64,000 nt of DNA, from the NCBI RefSeq assembly GCF_026745355.1, contig NC_079210.1, positions 25,930,529 through 25,994,528 on the forward strand, given 5' to 3'. The notes under the pieces were generated by a model, which did not search any database, was not told where the DNA came from, and saw only the letters and a list, made by a program, of their open reading frames with translations. This DNA comes from Beta vulgaris subsp. vulgaris. Taxonomy: Eukaryota > Streptophyta > Magnoliopsida > Caryophyllales > Amaranthaceae. Position 1 is the first letter of the stretch; every line of letters starts with the position of its first letter. A program made the translations under genes and the position numbers. Shown in pieces: positions 25,083-36,682 of the stretch.

Positions 25083-27256
25083 ACAATTTACGCTAACTCC
25101 AAAAGAAATGAAGTACACATTACCCAAATCCACGTTAATCAAGCATACACAAGTTTCAAGGAATCATATAAAAGACGCAAACCTATCCCGAGTTACTTCT
25201 GCTGCCTGGGCTTGTTTTAGGTTTCCATAATGCATTTGTGCCCGATAGGCACATGTATGACAACATTCTTATGAGTCATGAGCTGGTCCACCGTATTAAC
25301 AAGCAACGACAAGGCTCTTGACGCTTGGAAGCTCTGAAACTTGACATAAATAAGGTTTATGATCGCGTAAATTGACTCTTCCTTCTCAAATTATTGACTG
25401 CTTATGGATTTCTTCCACATTGGATATTCACCGAAGTATCTCAATAGTCTCGTATCGAGTCCTAGACTCCTAGCTAGGGATGGCAATGGGTCCTGGACCC
25501 GACCCAGACCCGCTAGGACCCGACCCATTTATAAGGGTTTGGGTCCAGAGATTTTAGACCCAATGGGTCCGGGTCGGGTTTGGGTCCCGAAGAGCGTGGG
25601 TCGGGTCTGGGTCCGGGTCCACATATGCTAGACCCAGACCCGCCCCGCGGACCCATTTACATATTAGAATTTTTTTTTTTACCTAAACTCTAAAATTTTA
25701 TGAGTTGTGATTTTGTGAACTCGTTAGTGTTGTAACTCCACTAAGACTTATAACTTTATAAGTTGTAACATTTTATCAGTTAATTCTTAAAATTTTATTT
25801 AGACTTTAGAGAATGCTTTAACCATGGATACAAGAACCTGTATATATTAGGAGGAAAATATTTAATTACATATATTTAAAAATGTAATGAAAACTTAAAA
25901 CTAAGAAGGACCCAGTAAGGACCCATGGACCCGCTAAACCCAGCGGGTCTGGGTCTGAAAAATCTAGACCCAACGGGTTTGGGACGGGTCTGGGTCTGTG
26001 AAAAATAAACGGGTCTGGGTCCAGGTGGACCCGACCCAGACCCGTCCCATTGCCATACCTACTCCTAGCTAGTGAACGGTACAACAACTGAGATCATTAA
26101 ACTGAAATGGGGTGTACGTCATGGAGACCTCCTAATCTTCCTTCTTGTTCCATTTTTGTTTGGATATTTTGTCGCAAATGACTACTTAGCAATTGATATT
26201 CGGCATCTCGACGGAATAAGGCCCCTCTAGGCTGGAGCTAGTATCTCACACCTTTTCTACGCGGATGATGCTATATTCTTTTCCAAAGCCTTCCCCGCGG
26301 CATGCCAAGCGCTAATCGCGCTTCTCACTCGATTTTGCAATATCTTATGACCAGATCATTAATCTGCAAAAATAATTCATCAAGTTTAGCCCTAATGTCT
26401 CAAATGACCAAATGACGAATTACACCAACATCCTTTGCATGACCACTACGTCTAATCTCGGTACATACCTTAGGGCTCCTACATACATACAGGACAAAAA
26501 AGGTGAATGATTTACCTTCCTACTGGATAAGATTTCGACATTTATATCAAAATGTAGGGATAAGTGACGGTCCCAAGAACGAGGTGGTTCTCATAAATTT
26601 TGTGCTTATTGATTCAGTTAGCCGCATTCTAGCTGATTTCCGCATCCCAACTACTCTCACAAGCAAGATTGATGCTCTTATTGCGTGCTTTTTCTGGATA
26701 CCAACCATTTCAAGGGCATGGCTTGGCGTCGAAAGGAAATCGTACAACTTGCTAAAGGGTTGGGTAGCCTCAGAATACCAATGTTGCTATATTTCAACTA
26801 GGCTCTCTTGATGAAAAAGGTGTGACACATTCAGCATGATCCCTAGTTACTTGTATCAAAGTTTCTCTAGCAAAGATGTGCACAAGGTCCCAACTAATTC
26901 TGATTCTGGATAGTAAAGTGTTAAGCCTCATGAGGACTGCAAAGTCTTTAACGTGCTGACGACACATTAGTTAAAAATTGTGCATGGAAGGTGGGTAATG
27001 TACATCATATTATTGCTTCCAAGCGTCCATGTACAAATGTAGCTGCATGCGTCAATTTCAAGATGATATTCCCTTGTGTGATAGTTACCACCAAAGTGGC
27101 TGATCTCATTTTAGCACAACAACGGGGATGTAATTCTCTCCAACTAAGGTGCCTGCTCTTCCGGGATGTGTCCGACAAATTGCAGGCATGGCACTCCCTC
27201 TCGTTACTTCTCAAATGGATCGCCAGTGTAAGTATACCACAAAATCTCGTTACAAC
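25083..27256 (+). pseudogene. decayed LINE (non-LTR retrotransposon) reverse transcriptase
   Basis: Several frames read like a plant LINE ORF2: AFVPDRHMYDNILMSHELVH near 25220-25290, LKLDINKVYDRVN near 25340, SHLFYADDAIFFS near 26248-26284 with the YADD catalytic box, then LTRFCN, and MAWRRKEIVQLAKGLGSLRI near 26716-26775. Stops and frameshifts separate them, and a MITE (25476-26060) interrupts the RT between the KVYDRVN block and the YADD box. There is no endonuclease domain or poly(A) tail. The right edge meets a gypsy LTR fragment at 27257. Confidence 0.82.
25476..26060. mobile_element. GC-rich Mutator-like MITE, copy B, with 10-bp TSD
   Basis: The left end is AGGGATGGCAATGGG; the right end is CCCATTGCCATACCT. 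The 10-bp direct repeat ACTCCTAGCT flanks it exactly (25466-25475 and 26061-26070). The ends hold tandem GGGTCTGGGTCGGGTC-type repeats in inverted orientation; the middle is AT-rich. A 9-10 bp duplication points to Mutator-like transposition. It landed in the LINE RT, so it is younger than the LINE. Confidence 0.82.
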
Positions 27257-27845
27257 TGTAACACCCCAATAATTCTCTCTTTCTAGAAAATACTTTTATA
27301 ATACACAAGTAGAGAATTACCCAAGTATTTTCTCCCGTGTGATAACGTATCGGCTTATTCAGAATTTTGCAGCGGAAAATCATAAGCTAAAACTTTAACT
27401 TTATTATAACTCAAAATGGATAACAAATGTTTAGGACTTAAACAAACCAACCTAACAACTCAAGAAAACTTAAATAAAATATGTTCTAAATAAAGCCGAA
27501 ATTAAACTAAGCCAATTACACAAACTCTCCACTCCAGATTCCCAATGATGTACATCTGCGAACCTGTAATGTCAATGCTATACCGACTCTGCTCACCAGA
27601 AGGATCATCACAGGATCAATAAGGCAAAGCCATGATCACACACACAAAGAAAGCACGTAATCAGCAAAGCTGAGTACTACATATCAAACATAAATGATTC
27701 TAAACATGATACTAAACAATAACATGCAGGAATAAATAATAGTATAACCATATAACATTCTGCAGATAACTTTTACTTAACTAGACTCTAAACATCATTT
27801 CTCACTTTAAATGGAATAGTTATTGGAACTGAGTTGTCTTAGCTA
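27257..27845 (-). repeat. gypsy LTR fragment related to the LTR at 3341
   Basis: It begins TGTAACACCCCAATAATTCTC and stays alignable with 3341 onwards through the CCGTGTGATAACG, TTTGCAGCGGAAAA, CTGCGAACCTGTAATGTCAA and CAGCAAAGCTGAGTACTACA blocks. Similarity fades near 27845. Primer-binding site and gag are absent, so this is a truncated LTR of the same family. The true edge against the copia remnant is uncertain. Confidence 0.75.
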
Positions 27846-28096
27846 CTAATGTGAAACACAGGCGCGACTCCATACTTCAGAGTTCAGTTCACTTTATAGG
27901 GTTTCATTATCAAAACGTTTTCGATAATCCTATTTGAAAGCACAAATTATTTGGACATTTTATTTAATACTAAACCAAACAATTAAATAAGAAACAAAAT
28001 TTTATTGATAAATATCAAAATATAAGAAATGTCTTTACAATTGTAAACCTGAATTAAACAACCTAAAACCATTCTCACGTATGGTTAAGCCTCATA

Positions 28097-30049
28097 TGTA
28101 ACACCCCCAATTTACTCGCTTTTCAATAAATAATTTAGTAAATAATAGAGGTGATCATGGGCCGGGCTGGGTCAGGTTCGGACCGGGCCGCGACCAAAAA
28201 ATTTGCCCATTAAACAGGCCGGGTCAGGCCTAAATTCAGGCCAAAATTTTGTGCCCAAAGCCCGCTATTTCGGGCCAAAATTAGCGGGCTTTTTAGGGCA
28301 AAAATTAGTCGAGCCATAAAATAGACTAAAACGTCTTTTTTGGCTTGCCCAAAGCCAAAAAAAATTCGGGTCGGGCCGGGCCAAAATGATCACCTCTAGT
28401 AAATAATATATGAGTCATTTAGGAGTATTACCGCCACGTGACTAACACACTTTCGGCAACCAACTACTAACTAACAAAATAACTTGCAGCGGAAGACTTG
28501 AACTAAAAATAATAATACTTTTTTTTATTAATAAAAGTAAATATTATCTCCATACTCTATTTAAATAAAACACTCTACTCTAGGTGAAGATCCCTTTCTT
28601 AGTATGTCCCCATGCACATCAAAATCACATGCAAAATTGCTTACCAAAAAGGTAAACAGGCAAAGCCAAATAGAAAAAGCAAATACGTGTCAGTATAAAA
28701 CTGAGTATGAAATATACTAGATAAGTAACACATTTGTTAATTCGCAACATTTTTTCATTTTGAAAACTCCATCACAAATAATTCAATAATAACTCGTTAA
28801 CAATAAACTATTTTCAAACACTTTAATAATAATCCAAGAATAATCTTTTAAGAACAAACTCTTTCCAAACACTTGAATAAATTCAATAATAACCTTTTGA
28901 GAACAAACTCTTTCCAAACATCTTGGATTAAAAATAATATTGAATACAATTCCTCTTCTTATCTCCCCTTCTATAGTGCTAATTCTGCACACCCCCCAAG
29001 CTAGTCATCCCATCACGGAGCTATGTCAAGGGGTAACTATAATTGCCAACAAGCGGACTTTGAAGCTCTTGATGTTAATCAAGCGAAAATATTAATAATA
29101 TGACTTGTAAGTCATGAATAAACCTCATTTTCTCATAAATAACTTTTTGAACATTTTCAAAGTTCATAAAAACCAATCAACATTTCCTTGTAAAAATAAT
29201 TTAGTTTTCAAATAAGGATAACAAAACTTCTATATAAAAATGATTGATAAAATCATTCCTTCTTTTCACTTTCAAGAGTGAATAGTAAAATATTATAACT
29301 ATTTTAAACCAAATTTCTAAATCAATCCAACCACTAAATCAATAAAAAACTTTATCAAATAAAACCACCTTTCAAAAGATCTAGTTACATAATGTACCTT
29401 GATCTTGCACAAAGAGTATACTAGTATCTTCACTTATTCTTATGCTTGAGCTTTCTCATTACAAACCAATAAGTAACTTATCACATGAATTTGAACATGA
29501 ATGACCTATCATGAGCATAATATTTTTGAGTAAGAAATATGGAAATCTTTTCCTTAAACCAAAGAAAATGAACTTCGATGAGAAATATAAAACTAGAATA
29601 GATAAGATGAGAAAGAAGAACCTTGAAATAAGAGAGTATGGATTCTTCAAATTTTGTATGTGAAAAAGATGGCTTCAGATATGGGGTATTTATTGGACTA
29701 GAATATGTAGTACCTAATTTTCAAAATTAAATAGTTTGTAACCTTTATCATAAATTAGGAGATTAAACCAAGATTTCTAACCTCCCATCATGAATTTGGA
29801 AATTTAAGAAAAACAAAACTCCCCAATTTATTATGAGATCCCGTCAAAATTAAGGCCCAAAATTTTTTTTTGAAAAAGATTTACTAAGATTTAAAATCAA
29901 AAGCTTAACAAATTCATTTTGGCACCATCTTCCGCCAAAATAATTTAAAACGAGTAAAATTGATAAAATACCCTTTGCTTAAAATATTTATTTTAGAAAA
30001 TAATTATTTTAATTAATTGAATAAATACTTTAAAATATGGGGTATTATA
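28097..30049 (-). repeat. solo gypsy-type LTR inserted in copia copy 2
   Basis: It starts TGTAACACCCCC and ends GGGGTATTATA (1953 bp). The flanks are TCATA on the left and CCATA on the right, a 4-of-5 match to a 5-bp target duplication, and both flanks are copia sequence, which supports the borders. CTTGCAGCGGAAGAC near 28484 resembles a block in the LTRs at 3341 and 27257. There is no internal retrotransposon domain, so it is a solo LTR. It carries the MITE at 28147. Confidence 0.68.
28147..28397. mobile_element. GC-rich Mutator-like MITE, copy C, with 10-bp TSD
   Basis: The ends are AGAGGTGATCATGGGCCGGG and an inverted ATGATCACCTCT. The exact 10-bp direct repeat AGTAAATAAT flanks it (28137-28146 and 28398-28407). 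The interior has GGGCCGGG / CGGGTCGGGCC patches. At 251 bp it is the shortest of the three copies. It sits in the solo LTR 50 bp from its edge, so it inserted after that LTR. Confidence 0.85.
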
Positions 30050-31742
30050 CCATAGACCTAGTATAAGACTCATGCGTAGGTTGAGCAAGCGGTTTAGTCA
30101 AAGGATCTGCTACATTATCCTCAATATGAACCTTGCTTACTTTCACATTCTCTCATTCGAAGACTTCTCGAATAAGATAGAATTTCCATAGTACATGTTT
30201 GGATCTCTGGTGCGATCTGGATTCCTTGGATTGCGGAATAACACTATTATTGTCACAATACAACTCAATGTAATTATCAATACTAGGAACTACACCACGC
30301 TCACTGATGAATTTTTTCATTCAAACAGCTTCCTTTGCCGCATCAGCTGCCGCAATGTACTCAACCTCAGTTGTAAAATCAGTGATGGTACTTTGCTTTA
30401 AACTTTTCCAGCTCACAGCTCCTCCATTAAACTAGATTGGGATCGCAAATCATCTTTGTCACTCTAGAAGCTTACATTGGTGTATTCAGTCTCAACCAAC
30501 TCATCATTTCCACCATAAACCAAAAAATTATCCGTAGTCCTTCACAAATAGTTAAGGATGTTTTTTTGTTGCAATCCAATGCACAACTCCCGATTTGACT
30601 GGTATTTAATGCATGTACTGAAAGCATATGCAACATTCGGTCATGTGAATATCATAACATATATAATGGATCCTACTGCAAAAGCATAGGGAACATCACT
30701 CATACACTTGACCTCATCAAGACTCGAAGGACACTGAGCCTTGCCAAGTGTTATTCCATGTTAATTGCATGGGAATAAAACCTCTTTTGGAGTTTTCCAC
30801 CTTTAACCTTGCAAGAACCTTCTCAATATAAGTATCTTGACTAAGTCTAATCAGCCTTTTGGATCTATCTCTATAGATCTTTATTCCCAATATGTATTAT
30901 GCCTCTCCTAGGTCTTTAATTCATAGAGAAACCATTTTTAAGACATTCCTTAACTAACTCAAACATGGTAATTTATTATTTTCTATGAGAAGTATGTCAT
31001 CTATTTACAAGACTAGAAAATTAATACTACTCCCATTTAACTTATTGTATGCACAAGATTCCTCTTCATTTCTAATAAAGCCAAATTTCTTGATTGTCTC
31101 ATCAAATTTGAGGTTCAAACTCCTTGATCCTTGCTTTAGTCCATAAATTGACTTCTTAATCTTGCGAACCCTCCCTAGATCTTCGGGATCTTCAAATTCT
31201 CAAGGTTGTGTCATGTACACATCCTCTTTCCAGAACCTATTCAGTAAAGCAATTTTGACATCCATCTGCCATATTTCCATATGCCATATTTCATAGTTGC
31301 AAGGCAACAATTGCAAGGATTATCCTAATGGACTTCATCATGGCTACTGATAAGGTTTCATCATAGCCATTACAATGAATTTGTTTGAAAAGTTTCGCCG
31401 CCAACATTGCTTTGAAAACATTAATGTTCTCATCCTTGTCTGTTTTCAACTTGAAAATTCATTTGCATCCAATGGGTTTACCGCATCAGGTAACTCAACT
31501 AAGTCCCATACTATTTTCAGACATGTAATCCATTTTAGATTTCTTGGCCAACCATGTTTAATTTAGGAGTCTTGACTATCCAAAGCATCTTTGTAGCTAA
31601 TAGGTTCTTTTATTTGATTCTGGATTCTTTATTTCAGAACTTTCAATCAAAAGGAAATCAATATATCTATTTTGCAGAATGATGGTCCTACTAAACCTAC
31701 ATTGGGCAATAATATAAGAAGTTTCTACCTGAGTAGGGTGAG
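30050..31742 (-). pseudogene. Ty1/copia RNase H and reverse transcriptase remnant (copy 2)
   Basis: On the minus strand frames contain VADPLTKPLAQPTHES near 30120-30060, EYIAAADAAKEA near 30365-30325 and YCDNNSVI near 30260-30230: the copia RNase H and its C terminus. Further right is RT sequence matching the 34480-34830 part of copy 1, with many substitutions and stops. The left flank is a solo LTR, the right flank another at 31743. Confidence 0.82.
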
Positions 31743-33650
31743 TGACCCAGAAAATTTAAACTTGCTTAAATTAAATAATAATAATTAGTAGCTAAATCCT
31801 GATAATATATGACAAAAGTTGTGGCTCTATATTTAATCCCCGAGATCTCTCTCTCTCTCTCTGTCTTGGATGCGCCAACGAGCCACTCCAAAACCGCTGG
31901 ATTCTGCGCCTTCCGCCGCTACTACCGGAGCTCCACCCCACAGCGCCCAACCTTCATGCCTTCTCTCCCCCTGGTTTTTCGTGCCTGCTCAGTTGAGTAG
32001 GAGGTATGTCAAATACCCCTTTACTCCTTGACCTTTATATTTTAAGTTTTTAGTTGTGTTGTTAATAATCTAGGCCCAAATAGCCAAGCAATAAATAGAG
32101 CTCTTAATTGGGCTCTAATATGAATTTTCTTATTATGTACTTAAACCATATTAATTCATGCCTTTAATTTATTAACTAAATTTTCAAGAAAAGAAACCCA
32201 ATTAATCATGTCTTATAATAGTAATTGTCAGTTTACTCTTGTAATCTGAAAATTGTAACTGAATATTAGGAATTTTATGATTAGTTGGGTTACGATAACT
32301 GAAATTGTTTATTGAACTTGTTGAAGATAATTTACTTGTTAAATTGAATAATGTACATAGTAGTATAAATATATGCAAGTAGAATTATAATCCTATTAAT
32401 CAAAGTAACGTAAGTAGAGTTATTTATAAAAGTTTAAATAATAAGTATATGTAACGTCAACATCGATATTCAATAATAAACGTAATCTTAGTAATTAAAC
32501 GTCTAAATGTCAAACTAAAATTAATATTATATTTTCGTTGCCCGATGTCATTGTTAGATTAAAAGGAAAGGATATTACAGCCTCCCATGACTTTCAAGAT
32601 TATTAAGCAGGAATCGTGGTAACACCCATTGCCAACACCCACGACCCCCTTCGAAATGATGTGTTTATGAAATCGTTTCTATGATTATAAAGATTTGTGT
32701 GACGTGATTCTTATTATGGATTGTGGGACACTTAAATTGTTTATGAATGAGTTTTCATATATGTTTACATATAATATGAACTTATAAGTTATTGATGCTC
32801 AAGTATGATTCATGAAAGATATAAGGCTTATCCCGATGAAAGTTAATTAAACGAAACATGATAAATGAAAGTGAAAGATGTTCTGGCAATATAATGTTAC
32901 GCTTATTATCTACTTTATTTATGGTTGTGCATCACGTACCTTCGCACACGCCGTACACCCAACAAGGGAGAGTTCTCCTTGAGGGGTACCGCAAGTTATG
33001 TTCCCACTCTATTTTGATGCGAGCGATGTATCCAATAAGGGAGAGTGCTCTTTGAGGATCATCGACAGGTGGGAAACGTCCCGCGAGTCTATACTCGCCA
33101 ACTACCATGTTAAAAGATGAAAAGATAATGTAAATTTATGAAGCATTAATATGCTACTTATAATTGTCTACTTTGCTATTATTTCATTATGGATTTGAAT
33201 TATGTTTTACTATATTATCTTCTCGCTGTTTGCAAATAAAATGAATTTGAAATGAATTTACATTAGTAGGGTAGTATGTTACTGAGTTTCGGCTCACGAT
33301 GTTGTCCTTTGTTTTAGGTACTAATGAAGGTGATGGGACGATGAGGATGGTCTACCACTTTATATTTATGAAAACTATATTGGTTGTGTAATATAAACTT
33401 ATGATCACTAGAATAACATGAACTTAGTTTAACTATGACTACATAATTATCTATGTTTAGCTATTTATATCTATATATTTAAGATGCTTATGAGTTTCAA
33501 TAATTATAATATGTTTTGTTTCATAGAAGAATGTTTGCCTTGTATTTTCTTGAACAGAAAATAAAGCAGTAGCGCGCCGACGGTCTAAGTTCTGCTGCTA
33601 ATGATGGAGTAATTAACTTAAAAATGAGGTTTAAAGGCCGAGGCATTGCA
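31743..33650 (+). repeat. solo LTR inserted in copia copy 2
   Basis: The segment interrupts the copia integrase-RT linker; copia homology stops at about 31742 and resumes at 33651. It starts TGACCCAG and ends GGCATTGCA (1908 bp). The flanks GTGAG and GTGAC agree in 4 of 5 bases, as a decayed 5-bp duplication. Motifs such as ACTGAGTTTCGGCTCACGAT followed by GTTTTAGGTACTAATGAAGG near 33280-33330 are usual near the 3' part of plant gypsy LTRs and suggest plus orientation. ORFs inside it look spurious. Confidence 0.58.
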
Positions 33651-34081
33651 GTGACTTCGCATGGAGAATCTTCAAGTGGGACAGTAGGAGATACGTGAAT
33701 TGAATGCACCGCCTCCTAAACATTTTCATGCAGGTTCGCCTTTGACGAGGTGTTAACATTATCCGTTTGTTGCTCATCTCAAATTTCTTCGAGATATACA
33801 TTACTCCTACTTGTTTTTTTGGAAATAAATTCTTTTTCGCAAAAGACATGATGACGAGAAACAAATACTTTGTTCACAAAGAGACATTTATCATATTTGG
33901 GTGAATGTTTATCAGAGAGTAAACGTTTTACATAAGAGAAATACAATTTTGGAACGTTTCCACTTTCCAGTCCACATTTCATATGGTGTCTTTTCTACTG
34001 CTTTGGATGGTCCTCTGTTAAGTGCGAATGTTGATGTTTCAAGCACAAAACCCCAAAATGAAATAGGAAGATCAACATCAT
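33651..34081 (-). pseudogene. Ty1/copia integrase C-terminus and linker (copy 2)
   Basis: Frames on the minus strand give YVKRLLSDKHSPKYDKCLF, which matches the KRLLSDKLAPKSDKCLF block of the integrase C-terminal region of copy 1. The following linker also matches copy 1 around 35300-35460. It ends at 34081, where LINE sequence begins. Confidence 0.78.
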
Positions 34082-34420
34082 AGATTCTTGTCTATGGAGA
34101 AGAGAGACAACATCTTAGCTGGACAAGTCCTTTCTTTGACAATGAACCTATGATTATGAAAGCTTGGCCATCAGATATGGATGTCATGGAGGAGGACTTT
34201 GCTGTTTTTCCTACTTGTATTCAGTTGAGACTGGATTTTAAGTACTACGAGGAGAGATATTATAAAGAAGAATGTGGAACAAGTGGGGAAATTTGTAAGG
34301 GTGGGTCAATCTACAGAACAAATTTCAGTAGCTAGGTCCTTGTGGATGTTTAAGTTGATCAAATTTCCCTGATCAACTGTCTGTCATAATAAAAATGGCA
34401 TGGAGGATGTTTCTTGACTT
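34082..34420 (+). pseudogene. LINE ORF1 fragment (DUF4283 type)
   Basis: The plus-strand frame at 34150-34335 reads MIMKAWPSDMDVMEEDF then IQLRLDFKYYEERYY, the pattern of the DUF4283 domain found in ORF1 of plant LINEs (here with W, D and an IQL core). Frameshifted downstream sequence continues as VLVDV and FPDQLSVI. It lies between the truncated ends of two copia copies in opposite orientation to both. Neither a LINE 5' end nor a poly(A) tail is present. Confidence 0.65.
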
Positions 34421-35415
34421 AGCCCAATCATCCTTCGAGACCTATCTCTATGGATTTTGATTCCCAGTATGTACTCAACTTCTCCAAGGTCCTTCATAGA
34501 GAAACAACTTTTTAACCATTCCTTGACTGACTCAAGCATTGGTATGTCGTTTCCCATGATTAGTATGTCATCTACATACAGAACCAAGAAGACTAAGCTG
34601 CTCCCACTAAACTTCTTGTAAACACAAGACTCTTCTTCGCTTTTGATGAAACCAAATTGTTTGATTGCCTCATCAAACCGAAGATTCCAGCTCCGAGATG
34701 CCTGCTTCAATCCATAAATGGATCTCTGAAGCTTGCAAACCCTTTTAGGATTTTCTGGATCTTCAAAACCTTCAGGTTGTGTCATGTACACATCCTCATT
34801 CAAGAACCCATTCAAGAATGCGGTTTTGACATCCATCTGCCAAATTTCGTAATCGAAAAATGCAGCAATGCTAAAAGTATCCGAATTGATTTAAGCATTG
34901 CTACTGGAGAAAAGGTCTCATCATAGTCTATACCATGAACTTGTCTGAATCCTTTTGCAACCAGTCTTGCTTTGTAGACATAACATTTCCATCTTTGTTT
35001 GTTTTCAATTTGAACACCCACTTGCATCCAATAGGGTTAACCCCATCAGGCAAGTCAACCAGTGTCCAAACTTTATTCTCAGACATGGAGTCTAACTCGG
35101 ATTTCATGGCTCAAGCCATTTCTCAGAGTCTGGGCTCGTCAAAGCTTGTTTGTAGGTAGTAGGTTCTGAATTTTCCAAAATCATAATTTCAGAATTCTCA
35201 GTCATTAGGAAATCAACCAACCTTTTGTTTGGAATCCTTGGTCTACTAGACCTACGCGGGGTCTGAGCATCAAGAGAAACGTTCTCTTCAACAGTTTGAA
35301 GATTTTCGCTTGATTCAACTTCGAATGGGACGGTAGGAGGTTCATGCGTTGAATACGTTATCTCCTCAACATGACTTTCGTCTTGTTGGGCCGTCTCTGA
35401 CATGGTGTGAGCCAC
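34421..35415 (-). pseudogene. Ty1/copia reverse transcriptase (frameshifted, truncated)
   Basis: Three frames follow each other: 35415-35104 (linker with RRSSRPRIPNKRLVDF), 35027-34812 ([20 protein letters not shown]) and 34836-34384 ([34 protein letters not shown], and LYVDDILIMG). YVDD is the RT catalytic box; RLVAKG, DVKTAF and YGLKQA are standard copia RT blocks. Two frame changes break the protein, and homology ends soon after IGLSQE, where the LINE fragment begins. Confidence 0.9.
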
Positions 35416-35450
35416 GTCCAGTTGTTGCTCATCTCGAATTTCTTCGAGTG

Positions 35451-36404
35451 TTATTTTACTCCCACTTGTCTTTCTAGAAACAAATTCCTTTTCAAGAAGG
35501 CACCATCACGAGCAACAAACACTTTGTTCTCTTGACGGTTATAGAAGTAATAACCCCTTGTCTCTTTTGGATACCCCACAAAGAGACATTTATCTGACTT
35601 GGGTGCGAGTTTGTCTGATAGTAACCGCTTTACATAGACCTCGCATCCCCAGATTTTAAGAAAAGACAAGTTTGGAGGTTTTCCATTCCATAACTCATAT
35701 GGAGTCTTTTCTACAGCCTTTGACGGGCTCCTATTTAGTGTGTGTGCAGCAGTTTCGAGAGCGTATCCCCAAAAAGAAATCGGTAGATCAGCAAGACTCA
35801 TCATAGATCGAACCATATCTAGTAATGTTCGATTCCTCCTTTCAGATACACCATTTAACTGTGGTGTTCCTGGTGGAGTTAATTGTGAAAGAATTCCACA
35901 ATCCTTTAGATGATCATCAAACTCTTGGCTCAAATATTCACCACCACGATCAGATCGTAGTGCTTTTATTGTCTTACCAAGTTGATTCTGTACTTCATTT
36001 TGGAACTCTTTGAATCTATCAAAAGATTCCGACTTATGTTTCATCAAGTAAATATAGCCATATCTACTCAAATCATCAGTGAAGGTGATGAAGTAATTAA
36101 ACCCTCCCCTTGCCTTTGTGCTCATAGGACCACATACATCTGTATGTATGAGTCCTAAAAGATCGCTGGCCCTTTCACCTTTTCCAGTAAATGGTGATTT
36201 TGTCATCTTACCCATTAAGCATGATTCACATACATCAAATGATTCGAAATCAAATGATGGAATTATACCGTCCTTTTGTAACTTGTGAATGCGCTTTTGG
36301 TTTATATGACCCATTCGGTAATGCCAAATATAGGTTAGGTTAGAATAATTTGATTTCTTTTTCTTGCTATCTATGTTATAGACTTGTAATGATTTATCAA
36401 GCAC
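35451..36404 (-). CDS. Ty1/copia integrase domain, open over 317 codons
   Basis: The ORF holds the GAG-pre-integrase HHCC finger (HYRMGHINQKRIHKL then CESCLMGK), the catalytic core with D in IHTDVCGP, D in LRSDRGGEY and E in NGVSERRNRT (a DD35E triad), the block PYELWNGKPPNLSFLKIWGC, and the C-terminal KCLFVGYPKETRGYYF. It would join element cDNA to host DNA. All key residues are present. In an intact element this is part of a polyprotein; the ATG at 36404 is only the first in frame and not a real start. Confidence 0.88.
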   Translation of the reverse strand: MLDKSLQVYNIDSKKKKSNYSNLTYIWHYRMGHINQKRIHKLQKDGIIPSFDFESFDVCESCLMGKMTKSPFTGKGERASDLLGLIHTDVCGPMSTKARGGFNYFITFTDDLSRYGYIYLMKHKSESFDRFKEFQNEVQNQLGKTIKALRSDRGGEYLSQEFDDHLKDCGILSQLTPPGTPQLNGVSERRNRTLLDMVRSMMSLADLPISFWGYALETAAHTLNRSPSKAVEKTPYELWNGKPPNLSFLKIWGCEVYVKRLLSDKLAPKSDKCLFVGYPKETRGYYFYNRQENKVFVARDGAFLKRNLFLERQVGVK

Positions 36405-36682
36405 TTATAAACCATTTATCAAATTAGCTCTGGCATAGAACATATTATTGGAAGAAATGGAACAACATTTGTTCTTTATTTCAAAGCAAAAACCTTCAGA
36501 ATCCAATACTGAAACCGAAATTATGTTCTTAGTTATTGTAGGAACGAAATAACAATTATTTAATTCTAAAATAAGCCCAGATGGTAAGTGTAGACTATAG
36601 CTCCCGACGGCAAGTGCAGCAACTCGTGCTCCATTTCTAACGCGTAGCTCTACCTCGCCTTTTGCCAGCTTCCTACTTCTTT
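36405..36682 (-). pseudogene. Ty1/copia protease region with catalytic core missing
   Basis: Right after the gag knuckle the frames give SGASTSGTKKK, then LAKGEVELRVRNGARVAALAVG, LHLPSGLILELNNCYFVP and SVLDSEGFCFEI. These are the flanks of the copia protease. The catalytic D-S/T-G box that normally lies between the first two blocks is not there in any frame, so a deletion of the core is likely, together with frameshifts. Confidence 0.65.

Larger units (their letters stand above)
27846..34081 (-). mobile_element. old Ty1/copia element, copy 2, split by two solo LTRs
   Basis: Copia sequence on the minus strand appears at 27846-28096, 30050-31742 and 33651-34081; the gaps are LTR insertions. 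From right to left it contains the end of integrase, the linker, RT, RNase H and a short 3' tail. At 34081 it stops against a LINE fragment, so protease, gag and 5' LTR are missing. No 3' LTR resembling the one at 39493 was seen. It is much more decayed than copy 1. Confidence 0.78.
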
